Source: Rhodobacteraceae bacterium Alg231-30
GTDB lineage: Bacteria; Pseudomonadota; Alphaproteobacteria; Rhodobacterales; Rhodobacteraceae
Assembly: GCA_900143615.1 (NCBI GenBank)
Contig: FREU01000001.1
Span: 706,767-770,766, forward strand
DNA: 64,000 nucleotides
Direction of reading: 5' to 3'
Shown: positions 49,763 through 57,501 of the stretch, piece by piece
Layout: every line of letters begins with the position of its first letter
How positions within the stretch are numbered: the stretch's first letter is position 1
Notes under the pieces: generated by a model
Told to the model about the DNA's origin: nothing
Seen by the model: only the letters and a program-made list of their open reading frames with translations
The model's database searches: none
Program-made: the position numbers and the translations under genes

Positions 49763-50860
49763 ATGGGCTTTAAAATGGGGATCGTGGGACTGCCGAACGT
49801 TGGCAAGTCGACACTGTTCAACGCGCTGACCAAAACGGCCGCTGCGCAGGCTGCGAATTTTCCGTTCTGCACCATCGAGCCGAATGTCGGCGACGTAGGC
49901 GTGCCGGACGCGCGGCTGGACGCGCTGGCTGCCATCGCAGGGTCTAAGCAGATCATTCCGACGCGGATGACCTTTGTGGACATTGCTGGTCTGGTAAAAG
50001 GCGCATCCAAAGGCGAAGGTCTGGGCAACCAGTTTCTGGCCAACATTCGCGAAACCGATGCGATTGCACATGTGCTGCGCTGTTTTGAAGATGGCGACGT
50101 GACCCATGTGGATGGCCGTGTTGATCCGGTAGCGGATGCCGAAACGATTGAAACCGAGCTGATGCTGGCGGATATCGAAAGCATCGAGAAACGCATGCAG
50201 GGTCTGGTGCGCAAAGTGCGCGGTGGCGACAAAGAGGCCGTGCAGCAGGAACGTTTGCTGAAAGACGCTTTGGCTGTGCTGGAAAACGGTCAGCCCGCGC
50301 GTGTGGTTGAAGTTGATGCGGAAGACGCCAAGGCGTGGAAAATGCTGCAGCTTTTGACCACCAAGCCGGTGCTGTATGTCTGTAACGTGGGCGAGAGCGA
50401 AGCCGCAGAGGGCAATGAATTCTCCGCGAAAGTGGCCGAGATGGCCGCGTCGCAAGGCAACTCGCATGTGGTGATCTCCGCCCAGATCGAAGAAGAAATC
50501 AGTCAGCTTGAAGAAGATGAAGCTGAGATGTTCCTTAGTGAAATGGGTCTGGATGAGGCTGGCCTGGACCGCTTGATCCGCGCGGGCTATGAATTGTTGC
50601 ATCTGGAAACCTACTTTACCGTGGGCCCCAAAGAGGCGCGCGCCTGGACCATCCGTCAGGGCACGTTGGCACCGCAAGCTGCCGGTGTGATCCATGGCGA
50701 TTTTGAGCGCGGATTTATTCGCGCCGAGACGATCGCCTATCAGGACTATGTGGACTGCAACGGCGAGCAGGGTTCCAAAGAAGCGGGTAAAATGCGTGCA
50801 GAGGGCAAGAGCTATCTGGTCAAAGATGGCGACGTGATGCACTTCCTCTTCAACACTTAA
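49763..50860 (+). CDS. ychF: Ribosome-associated P-loop ATPase/GTPase YchF
   Basis: 365 aa, full length. G1 GLPNVGKST, then [33 protein letters not shown] (G3) and a C-terminal TGS-like domain ([14 protein letters not shown]...GDVMHFLFN). A conserved translation-associated Obg-family protein with preference for ATP. ATG start with AGGAGG upstream. Confidence 0.97.
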   Translation: MGFKMGIVGLPNVGKSTLFNALTKTAAAQAANFPFCTIEPNVGDVGVPDARLDALAAIAGSKQIIPTRMTFVDIAGLVKGASKGEGLGNQFLANIRETDAIAHVLRCFEDGDVTHVDGRVDPVADAETIETELMLADIESIEKRMQGLVRKVRGGDKEAVQQERLLKDALAVLENGQPARVVEVDAEDAKAWKMLQLLTTKPVLYVCNVGESEAAEGNEFSAKVAEMAASQGNSHVVISAQIEEEISQLEEDEAEMFLSEMGLDEAGLDRLIRAGYELLHLETYFTVGPKEARAWTIRQGTLAPQAAGVIHGDFERGFIRAETIAYQDYVDCNGEQGSKEAGKMRAEGKSYLVKDGDVMHFLFNT

Positions 50861-50957
50861 ACCAGAGGTTGATCCGACGCTGTTTTCCTAGCGAGTTAGG
50901 ACTTGATTCTTTTCGGATTGACCTTTCATATGCCCTCAAATTGATGTTGGGGGCAGC

Positions 50958-51974
50958 TTGAGTACTATCTTTAAAGCAATTGATCTGGCGCGTTTTCGCG
51001 CCGGAATTGCTGCCAACCTTAAAAAAAAGCTATTCTCTTTCACAGACACGCTTCCTGAGCTTCGAGTAGAGACATCCCTTGAAGTCCCATTTGCTCAAGA
51101 TGTTGTTATTGTGCGGCGCAAGCAGGGGCTGGATCTTCTGATTTCGGAGGCGATGCAGCATCGCCGAGCGGAGTTGTCTTGGTTGCTGGGAGGCCGTTTG
51201 GCGGCCATGGTTTACTGGCAACTTCAAGCACAAGCTGAAGTTGAGAGAATGACCGTTCATCTTAGTGACGGGGATCACGCTAGCAACGCTGGCTTTTTCT
51301 TCTCAACAAACCTGCAAAACCGGACGCCGGTGCCTGATGTGTATTTTTTTCGAAAACGCGGGTTTGCCGATCTTCGGGAGGCGATTGGCACTCTTGATGT
51401 CCCTTGGGCGCAGAGAAGCCGTGAATTTGTTTGGCGTGGCGGAGCAAATGGTAACGGTTTTTTCAATTTTGTACCCGAGTTGGCGCAGCATCCGGCAACA
51501 TGTCAGCGGGTTAGGATGGCTTGGGCCTGTCAGGAGAGCGAAGTGGACTTTGGATTTGTGCCCCCCGTAACAGGGCCAAGATACGCAGCCATTCGGAAGG
51601 CAGGATTTTTGCGAGACAGAGTTGCTGCAGAAACTTGGTTTGGGCGCAAGTACGCAATCGACATCGACGGATTTTCCAATACTTGGGACAACCTGTTTCA
51701 CCGCATGTTGATGGGGTGCTGTGTCTTAAAAGTCGAAAGCGAATTCGGGTTTCGGCAATGGTATTATGACCGGCTTGTTCCTTGGTGCCATTTCGTGCCG
51801 GTCAAGGCGGATTTATCGGATTTGCATGAGAAGATTGCTTGGGTGAAGGACAACGACAGGCAAGCAGAGGAGATTGCGCGCGCGGCGCGTGCGCTAGCCT
51901 TGTCGCTGGATTTTGGCAGCGTGGCCCATGAGGCTGGACAATTGATTGAGAAAAACTGGGAGCGGCACTTGTGA
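50958..51974 (+). CDS. GT90-like (CAP10/LPS-modifying) glycosyltransferase
   Basis: 338 aa, TTG start. The C-terminal half contains the GT90/LPS-modifying pattern KYAIDIDGFSNTWDNLFHRM followed by CCVLKVES and FRQWYYDRLVPWCHFVPVKA, close to GT90/CAP10 proteins that use UDP-xylose or glucose. It overlaps the next gene, a UDP-sugar epimerase, by 4 bp. Together they probably build and add a sugar to a surface polysaccharide. Assignment is by pattern and is moderately sure. Confidence 0.78.
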   Translation: MSTIFKAIDLARFRAGIAANLKKKLFSFTDTLPELRVETSLEVPFAQDVVIVRRKQGLDLLISEAMQHRRAELSWLLGGRLAAMVYWQLQAQAEVERMTVHLSDGDHASNAGFFFSTNLQNRTPVPDVYFFRKRGFADLREAIGTLDVPWAQRSREFVWRGGANGNGFFNFVPELAQHPATCQRVRMAWACQESEVDFGFVPPVTGPRYAAIRKAGFLRDRVAAETWFGRKYAIDIDGFSNTWDNLFHRMLMGCCVLKVESEFGFRQWYYDRLVPWCHFVPVKADLSDLHEKIAWVKDNDRQAEEIARAARALALSLDFGSVAHEAGQLIEKNWERHL

Positions 51975-52915
51975 ATTGGCAGGACCAACATGTGATTGTC
52001 GCCGGTGGTGCCGGTTTTGTCGGCGGACATCTTGTGCGCGCAGTGCTGCAACGCGGCGCGCGGGTCACCGTATTGGACAACTTTCACACCGGAATGCGTG
52101 ACCGCTTTGCCGGAGTTTCAAATGCGCGCCTAAAAATCGTTGAGCATGATGTGTGCGCACCGATTGATCTGAGCTGTGATCTGATTATCAATTTGGCTTG
52201 CCCCGCATCCCCCAAGAAGTATCAGGCAGCGCCGCTGGAAACCTGGCGCACGTCTATTTTTGGGGCTGTCCATTTGTCAGAGCTTGCACTGCGACAGGGG
52301 GCACGATTTGTTCAGGCTTCAACCAGTGAAGTGTATGGTGATCCTTTAGAGCATCCCCAAAGGGAAAGTTATTGCGGTAATGTGAGCTTTACCGGACCGA
52401 GGGCGTGTTATGACGAAGGCAAGCGGGCGGCTGAGACTTACTTGATGGATTTGCATCGTGAAGTTGGATTGGATCTGCGCATTGCACGTATTTTCAACAC
52501 ATATGGGCCAGGCATGGCCCTTGACGACGGGCGGGTCGTCTCAAATTTCGTGGTACAGGCGCTGAGTGGTCGCGTGCTTACGATCTATGGGGATGGTCTG
52601 CAAACACGGTCCTTTTGTTATGTCTCTGACACAGTGGACGGTCTTTTGGCGCTGGCCGAAACTGATGATTGTGCTGATAAGATTTTCAATATCGGCAACC
52701 CAAAGGAGCAGAGTGTTTTGGATCTCGCCAACTTGGTGGCAGAGATGACCAAACAGGATCTTTCGGTTCAAAATGGTCCGGCTGCAGGCGATGATCCTCG
52801 TAGGCGATGCCCCGATATTTCACGTGCCCGGGCCATTTTGGGCTGGTCTCCAAAAGTCTCTCTTGAAGAGGGATTGCGCAGCACGCTTGCAGAATTTCGC
52901 GGTCGGTTGAGCTAA
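51971..52915 (+). CDS. NAD-dependent sugar epimerase/dehydratase (SDR extended, UDP-xylose synthase-like)
   Basis: 314 aa, GTG start overlapping the glycosyltransferase stop. N-terminal Rossmann motif VIVAGGAGFVGGHL, catalytic Ser-x-x-x-x-Tyr-x-x-x-Lys region (QASTSEVYGDPLEHP; CYDEGKRAAE with YxxxK). NTYGPGMALDDGRVVSNFV and RSFCYVSDTVDGL resemble UDP-glucuronate decarboxylase. It could supply UDP-xylose to the adjacent GT90 enzyme. Confidence 0.88.
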   Translation: MNWQDQHVIVAGGAGFVGGHLVRAVLQRGARVTVLDNFHTGMRDRFAGVSNARLKIVEHDVCAPIDLSCDLIINLACPASPKKYQAAPLETWRTSIFGAVHLSELALRQGARFVQASTSEVYGDPLEHPQRESYCGNVSFTGPRACYDEGKRAAETYLMDLHREVGLDLRIARIFNTYGPGMALDDGRVVSNFVVQALSGRVLTIYGDGLQTRSFCYVSDTVDGLLALAETDDCADKIFNIGNPKEQSVLDLANLVAEMTKQDLSVQNGPAAGDDPRRRCPDISRARAILGWSPKVSLEEGLRSTLAEFRGRLS

Positions 52916-53020
52916 ATGAGCCCCCCCGTAGTGATCGTTGGCTGAAATGTGCCAAAAGTCCTGCTCTAGGTTCATTTTTGCTCTTGTTCTTGAGGGGAAA
53001 GCCCTGATAGACGGGTCAAC

Positions 53021-53110
53021 GGAGACGTGGCCGAGTGGTCGAAGGCGCTCCCCTGCTAAGGGAGTAAACGGGGAACCGTTTCGAGGGTTCGAATCCCTTC
53101 GTCTCCGCCA
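53021..53110 (+). tRNA. tRNA-Ser (anticodon GCU)
   Basis: 90 bases including encoded CCA. Acceptor GGAGACG/CGTCTCC, anticodon stem CTCCC/GGGAG at 53048-53064 with GCT at 53055-53057, and a long variable arm with stem AACGG/CCGTT that marks tRNA-Ser. Its 3' half is duplicated 1420 bp downstream, which makes it an integration site. Confidence 0.97.
53053..53110 (+). repeat. att repeat, left copy (3' half of tRNA-Ser)
   Basis: 58 bp starting at the first base of the anticodon loop and running to CCA. It matches 54473-54530 at 54 of 58 bases. The four differences form two base-pair swaps in the variable-arm stem. Confidence 0.9.
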
Positions 53111-53486
53111 TCACACTGAAATGTAAAGATAATTTATTTACTGTTTCAGTGTTGTGGCGTTCAGCAGACTCCCTTTCTGGAAAAATCGGTGAAAATGTAA
53201 GGATTTTTTGTTAATTAAAAACAATCACTTAATTTTTTGTGGAAAAAAGTCGTGCAAAATCCGTGCACGAAAACGGAGCTTAGTAAAGAGTTGTAAATGC
53301 GCGAACCACAGCAACTCTGGAACCAAGCAAGCAGACTAAAGCACATGATCTCCTAGTGGTGCAGACTACGGCTGTAAGCATTATCAGAAACGTCTGGCTA
53401 AACATCGGGATTGAGGCTCCCTAGTATTCTCTGGAATATCGTCTGTTTCGTACAGTAAGTTGACGGAAATCTTGAGGGGAATCGGC
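53111..53486. other. Gene-free start of the island
   Basis: About 376 AT-rich bases after the tRNA with no credible gene. Contains the paired CGTGCA repeats at 53251-53267. Confidence 0.5.
53251..53267 (+). repeat. CGTGCA repeat pair, left end
   Basis: CGTGCA at 53251-53256 and 53262-53267, 11 bp start to start. The same arrangement recurs at 54393-54409 near the other att copy. Candidate integrase arm-type sites or an operator of the XRE regulator. Confidence 0.55.
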
Positions 53487-53922
53487 TTGCAATTACTCCA
53501 CTTTGACGAGACTAACCTTGAGGAGAAGGCTGGCGACTTCTTGATCTATGGTGGAATAATGATCGATGGCACAACGGCCTAAGAATTCTCCGCGGCCATT
53601 GATGAACTGCGAGACCGGCACGGCGTACCTCGCGTCTATAAACTCAAATTCAATCCCGGCCCTGAAGGCTTCTCCCTCGATCAATGCCCACACTCGAGAA
53701 ACAGATCGTTTTCTTCTCAGTGCGAAAACGCTCCTTGGCCTTGTTGAACCATTGTTTTGGCGACAGGAAGCCGGTGGAGACATTCCTGAAAATGGGCTCC
53801 ACTTTAGTCCTAAGGTGGTTAGGTCTCCGAGTTACAGGCGTAAGTATCTCAATTTGAAGGAGTTCCTAAAAAGTGCTGGCGTGAGTACTCTTCAAGACCT
53901 AAATATTGGCGCAAGCCGGTAG
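53487..53922 (+). pseudogene. DUF3800 protein remnant
   Basis: Begins near TTG 53487 with a frame reading LHFDETNLEEKAGDFLIYGG, the DUF3800 N-terminal pattern with an acidic residue pair. It is interrupted by TAA at 53580-53582 (TTA*EFSAAIDELRDRHGV) yet continues in the same frame for about 40 codons. The family-like C-terminus (LLGLVEPLFWRQEAGGDIPE; LHFSPKVVRSPSYRRKYLN) is in another frame ending at 53922. The middle of the normal protein is missing, so a stop, a frameshift and a deletion have destroyed the gene. Confidence 0.72.
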
Positions 53923-53924
53923 CT

Positions 53925-54257
53925 TTAACTTTTCGCAACATTCAAAAGTATTTCTTGCAACGTCGCAGCAGATTCATTTGATAGGCGTTCCACTAATCTA
54001 GCCGCTTCTATTTTCTGATCTGAATACGCCTCAGGCTGATGTACGAGTGCTATAGGTACTGAAAGAACATCGCAGACCTTGAGCATATTTGAATAGCTAA
54101 GTGTCGTGCGCCCGTTGATAAACTGCCCAAGCCCGTTTCTTGACATCCCCGCCTGTCGGGATACTACCGACAAGTTGAGGCGTCTCTTAGCTGCAAGCAT
54201 ACGAAGGTTTTCCCGAGCGATTTGTATTCTAGGATCTACATTGTCTTGCTCGGCCAT
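53925..54257 (-). CDS. XRE family transcriptional regulator
   Basis: 110 aa from ATG 54257 (GGGAGCG upstream; open frame to 54323 is less likely). Helix-turn-helix at about residues 28-65: NLSVVSRQAGMSRNGLGQFI. Lies between the two att copies, on the minus strand, next to the DUF3800 remnant. Probably controls genes of the integrated element, most of which are now lost. Confidence 0.85.
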   Translation of the reverse strand: MAEQDNVDPRIQIARENLRMLAAKRRLNLSVVSRQAGMSRNGLGQFINGRTTLSYSNMLKVCDVLSVPIALVHQPEAYSDQKIEAARLVERLSNESAATLQEILLNVAKS

Positions 54258-54392
54258 AATGCTTCGCTCCCATATTGTGCATTTGGACTCAGGTGTAACG
54301 TCGCTATTTCTTCCGATCAACAAGACGCGAGAGTGTAAACATACTTTCTTGCATTAAAAACTTCTCATTTGCACGTTGTTGTGGTCGTAAAG

Positions 54393-54409
54393 CGTGCAAA
54401 AATCGTGCA
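54393..54409 (+). repeat. CGTGCA repeat pair, right end
   Basis: CGTGCA at 54393-54398 and 54404-54409, 11 bp apart as in the left pair, about 63 bp inside the right att copy. Confidence 0.55.
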
Positions 54410-54472
54410 AGTGACTTTTTTTGTTGTAAAAAATGCTCCAAATTCAGCATCTTATGTGTGAGCGTACTGCCA

Positions 54473-54530
54473 CTGCTAAGGGAGTATACCGGGAACGGTA
54501 TCGAGGGTTCGAATCCCTTCGTCTCCGCCA
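54473..54530 (+). repeat. att repeat, right copy (partial tRNA-Ser 3' half)
   Basis: 58 bp matching 53053-53110 with four substitutions. The substitutions exchange two base pairs of the variable-arm stem (AACGG/CCGTT becomes TACCG/CGGTA). No acceptor 5' half or D-arm precedes it, so it is not a tRNA gene but an integration scar. Confidence 0.9.
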
Positions 54531-54559
54531 TAAACACCAACTATGGCTTTGTTTTTAAG

Positions 54560-54582
54560 GAAAAATCAGCAAATGATTTTTC
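54560..54582. repeat. 9-bp perfect inverted repeat
   Basis: GAAAAATCA (54560-54568) and TGATTTTTC (54574-54582) around GCAAA, 30 bp beyond the right att copy. Followed by a direct repeat AGCCCCACA. Could be a terminator or an integration-related site. Confidence 0.5.
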
Positions 54583-54777
54583 TCAGCCCCACATTCAGCC
54601 CCACACAGTTTAGTTGTCGATCAATTGCCGGATATCGGTTCATTGACCCAGCTGTCGCAATCAGTCTGTTATAGGGATATTCCGTAAGGATGGCTTCGCG
54701 AAGACGCGGGCCGCATACTAAAATAGTTTCTGGATGAACGATTTGTCTTCGAAACACTCTAACCGAGAGTGCTCGAT

Positions 54778-55221
54778 ATGTCGAAATACATCCGGCCGTC
54801 TAATGACACCCCTGATCTGTTTGATTTTGAAGACAAACCTACCAAAGAAAACACGCGAAAAAGAAAAGCCAAATCAAGAAATGAACTGCTCGGTGAGGTT
54901 TGTAATCCCCTAGGCGTTCAAATCACCGAGGCGACGTCTGTGTCTCTTTCCCCCGCCGACCAACGCTACCTGTCGGATCGGCAGGTAGGTGAACGCTTCA
55001 ATGTTTCGCGCAAAACCATCTGGAAATGGGTAAAGCAAAGGGAAGGCTTTCCCGCGCCGTTAAGGGTCTCTCCAGGTACGACTCGGTGGCAAGATGAAAA
55101 GGATCTGATGTTGGATTATTACCAATACAGGCTTACGCCAGGGACGGAGAGGTTCAGGCTGGCCAAAGAGTTGGCAAAGAAGCGTGAGGCTGCTGTAGAG
55201 AGCTTTGAGGTAATTGAGTAG
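54778..55221 (+). CDS. AlpA-like/MerR-type HTH DNA-binding protein
   Basis: 147 aa from ATG 54778. A charged N-terminus is followed at about residues 63-110 by an AlpA/excisionase-like helix-turn-helix: YLSDRQVGERFNVSRKTIWK, then FPAPLRVSPGTTRWQ, the usual AlpA layout. AlpA proteins control integrase or excision genes of islands. It lies right after the att copy with no integrase nearby. Confidence 0.82.
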   Translation: MSKYIRPSNDTPDLFDFEDKPTKENTRKRKAKSRNELLGEVCNPLGVQITEATSVSLSPADQRYLSDRQVGERFNVSRKTIWKWVKQREGFPAPLRVSPGTTRWQDEKDLMLDYYQYRLTPGTERFRLAKELAKKREAAVESFEVIE

Positions 55222-55337
55222 GTCCGGTAAATTGAGGTTTGACCGCCGCGTTAACGCGAGAGCGAATTTCAGATCTGCTGATTACATGTCAGTTGATCGA
55301 ATGTCAGCTTCCTCGGGCTTTAGTGGAAGTGGCGCGT

Positions 55338-55370
55338 TCGCAGCGAATGTCCACTTTCCGCCCTTAATGA
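55338..55370 (+). repeat. GTCC-x-CTTTCCGCCC-type intergenic repeat, copy 1
   Basis: GAATGTCCACTTTCCGCCC and its flank resemble AAAGTCCGCATTCCGCCC at about 59445-59462. The partial match suggests copies of a small dispersed element in this island; weak evidence. Confidence 0.35.
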
Positions 55371-55421
55371 AGATCTGAAATGTCTGGTTAGACTGCAAAT
55401 TTCCGAAGCAAAATGCAAAAA

Positions 55422-55943
55422 TTATTCTTCACATTCCAGACGCTCTCCACGACGCCATTTCTCCGGTGTAACAAACTTACCCTGCCATATCCCTCGTCTG
55501 CCATTTTTGGCTTCCTGCTGAACTTCCAGGTACGTTTCTCGCATATCGGCGGGCAAATAGCGCTCATAAACTACTGCATAGCCTGAGCGGACCATTTCGA
55601 GATTTATGTCTTTATTGCCGATGAAAATTGTCGCGACCGGGCGTCCATATGTAGAATCCCCCGTAAAATGGTAGGTAGCCTCTCCCACCAAAAACCCAGA
55701 AAGAACGCGCGTTGCCCTTTGCCCGCAGGGATAGCAACTGCCAGACCGACTTTCGCACAATTGCGCTTTCTCCGGAGTGTCTATTCCAAACATCCGTATT
55801 TCAATCGAAGGCGTATCCCCATCCTGAATGTAGCTGGCTTCGACACCCTCCAAAAAAGACTTGTATGGCTCAGCATTGACACCCAGTGGTATTAGTCCTG
55901 CGGCCATACATAACAAAAAGCGTGTCAACCAACTTCCAGCCAT
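55422..55943 (-). CDS. Secreted thermonuclease-like (SNase) protein
   Basis: 173 aa from ATG 55943. Signal peptide about residues 1-25 (ending GVNAEP). SNase-like core: ASYIQDGDTPSIEIRMFGID followed by TPEKAQLC, then CGQRATRVLSGFL and YGRPVATIFIGN, ending with a WRRGERLE tail. The catalytic-Glu position (G-x-E-A in the family) appears to read Gln-Arg-Ala, so the enzyme may be inactive or altered. Extra cysteines (LCESRSGSCYPC) suggest disulfides. Same strand as the next gene. Confidence 0.75.
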   Translation of the reverse strand: MAGSWLTRFLLCMAAGLIPLGVNAEPYKSFLEGVEASYIQDGDTPSIEIRMFGIDTPEKAQLCESRSGSCYPCGQRATRVLSGFLVGEATYHFTGDSTYGRPVATIFIGNKDINLEMVRSGYAVVYERYLPADMRETYLEVQQEAKNGRRGIWQGKFVTPEKWRRGERLECEE

Positions 55944-56016
55944 CCTATTTTCGTCCTTCTTTTGTAGCCGTTTTGAGCGTTTGATCACTTTTCCAGTTCA
56001 CAAAATGGAACACTCG

Positions 56017-57360
56017 TTACTGCCGTGGCGGAACGATTACACGTAGGCTTTTCTGAATTGAAAGCTCCGGTGCATCCAACAAACCTGCACTTTCTTTTTC
56101 TCTTGTTGCCGAAGCACATTGTTGACGATTGTAAAAACCCGCGGAACGGCAGATCTGAGGGGTTTCCCCTTCTAGATCACCTGCCTGGCAGGCCCGACAC
56201 ATCCGAAACGTCGCGGCATCTAATTGAAGCGAATAATCAAGCACGGATCTAGCAGGTTCTTCCGGTGTAAAGAGCTGCGAACCACTTCGATTGGTGAACC
56301 AAGTGTCGACATGCTCCATAACTTTTTCAGGATCAAGAATGTCGGTTTCCATGTTGAAGCGTGATCCAAGCAAACCACGGCTGGAACGGGGAACGCGGGC
56401 CGCAGAGTGGCATGAGATGCAGGACGATCTGATGTTGTCTGCAGGGCCGTTGGCGCGACCTTTAAAGCCTAACGTGAACCGTTCTGGCCAACCGTACATT
56501 ACGCCCTCCAAAGATGGGTTTATCCAGCTCTCAACTATGTCGGTATTATAAACTCCCGGGTCATCTCCCCACTGAAGTGAAACGGGAACCAGATTGTCAA
56601 ACAAACCATCACCGGTTTGTGGCCCCACCCACCCAAACGTGCCGAATACCCAACCAGTTTCGGCTGCGCGCCGGTCCTTGACAGCAATATCGACCTGAAG
56701 CAATCGAACGGCGCGCTCTACCCGGTCCTCCGGATCACCATTGGAGGCCGTCGGATCAATCAGTGCTTTGAATTCAGGCCCGCCCTGCAAATAGGTGACT
56801 TCCGAAGGCTCCGCATCGGTAAAAAGAAACTTGATTGAGACCGTTTCACGTGGGAACCGCACCTGAACCGGCAGTGAAGCGCTGCACGGATTCTCAAAGA
56901 TTTCACCCAGGGTTGCTGCACCCGCTCGGTTGTAAAATCCCACGGCCCAGACCTGATATCCGGGTGGGCTATCCGGTGCGAGGTCGCTTTGCCTCGGCCC
57001 TCTCTCTTTAGTCAAGCCCATCCTACGTTCACGACCGGATGTTCCGTAGTCCATCCAAAGCGAAATCCACCAGTCTTCGCCGCCAGTGCCAACTAAACGG
57101 TCACCATCAATCTTAAATCCGGCTTGGATTTGAGAAAGAACAGCATTCATGTAATCCTTCGGGTCCGCTTCAAAATCGACTGATAGCCATGGTGATGCGG
57201 AAACTGATGGGTTCGATGGATAGTCCGTCCGCCAGGAAGCCTTTGGCCCATTACCTGAATTCATGGTGCTACCAGTGAAATTTTCGCAAGATTCAGCTGA
57301 AACTACCGGTGCGGCCACGGTGCCTAAACAGACAAGTAAGAAAAAAACCCAACTTCGCAT
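56017..57360 (-). CDS. Secreted protein with one c-type haem motif
   Basis: 447 aa from ATG 57360, GGAGGT at optimal spacing. Signal peptide about residues 1-22 (LVCLGTVAAPVVSAES). One CxxCH motif, CISCH, at about residue 314 (SSCISCHSAARVP), plus a cysteine pair in RMCRACQAGD near the C-terminus. The rest is beta-rich and not recognised. A periplasmic monohaem cytochrome or a haem-linked enzyme is plausible. 73 bp upstream of the nuclease-like gene on the same strand, so possibly co-transcribed. Confidence 0.65.
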   Translation of the reverse strand: MRSWVFFLLVCLGTVAAPVVSAESCENFTGSTMNSGNGPKASWRTDYPSNPSVSASPWLSVDFEADPKDYMNAVLSQIQAGFKIDGDRLVGTGGEDWWISLWMDYGTSGRERRMGLTKERGPRQSDLAPDSPPGYQVWAVGFYNRAGAATLGEIFENPCSASLPVQVRFPRETVSIKFLFTDAEPSEVTYLQGGPEFKALIDPTASNGDPEDRVERAVRLLQVDIAVKDRRAAETGWVFGTFGWVGPQTGDGLFDNLVPVSLQWGDDPGVYNTDIVESWINPSLEGVMYGWPERFTLGFKGRANGPADNIRSSCISCHSAARVPRSSRGLLGSRFNMETDILDPEKVMEHVDTWFTNRSGSQLFTPEEPARSVLDYSLQLDAATFRMCRACQAGDLEGETPQICRSAGFYNRQQCASATREKESAGLLDAPELSIQKSLRVIVPPRQ

Positions 57361-57501
57361 TTCGACCTCCAAATTTACTCATGGTAGATCTTTGACTGAT
57401 TTCAATCAACTCTTGGATTAATCGCGGCAGGAATGATATTGTCTGTGGTTGAGAATGTTTTGGCAATTGGAACGGCTAGTATCCACGAAAAGGAAGATAG
57501 A

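Larger units (their letters stand above)
54258..54777. other. Gene-free interval with the right att copy
   Basis: About 520 bp. Holds the XRE promoter region, CGTGCA repeats at 54393-54409, the att copy at 54473-54530 and a 9-bp perfect dyad at 54560-54582. Open frames crossing the tRNA-like stretch are artefacts. Confidence 0.6.

Noticed and set aside
49694-50842. 382-codon minus-strand open frame opposite ychF
   Set aside because: Antisense shadow; the plus-strand product is a clear YchF.
52938-53126. Plus-strand open frame across the tRNA-Ser gene
   Set aside because: Reads through the tRNA; translation is an artefact of tRNA sequence.
53566-53922. Intact 118-codon plus-strand gene
   Set aside because: Its second half matches the C-terminus of DUF3800 and its first half is out of frame with the family, so it is part of the pseudogene.
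54473-54530. Second tRNA-Ser gene
   Set aside because: Only the 3' half is present; acceptor 5' strand and D-arm are missing.
54304-54540. Minus-strand open frame with start like MAETKGFEPS
   Set aside because: Translation of the tRNA-Ser-like sequence read backwards, a known annotation artefact.
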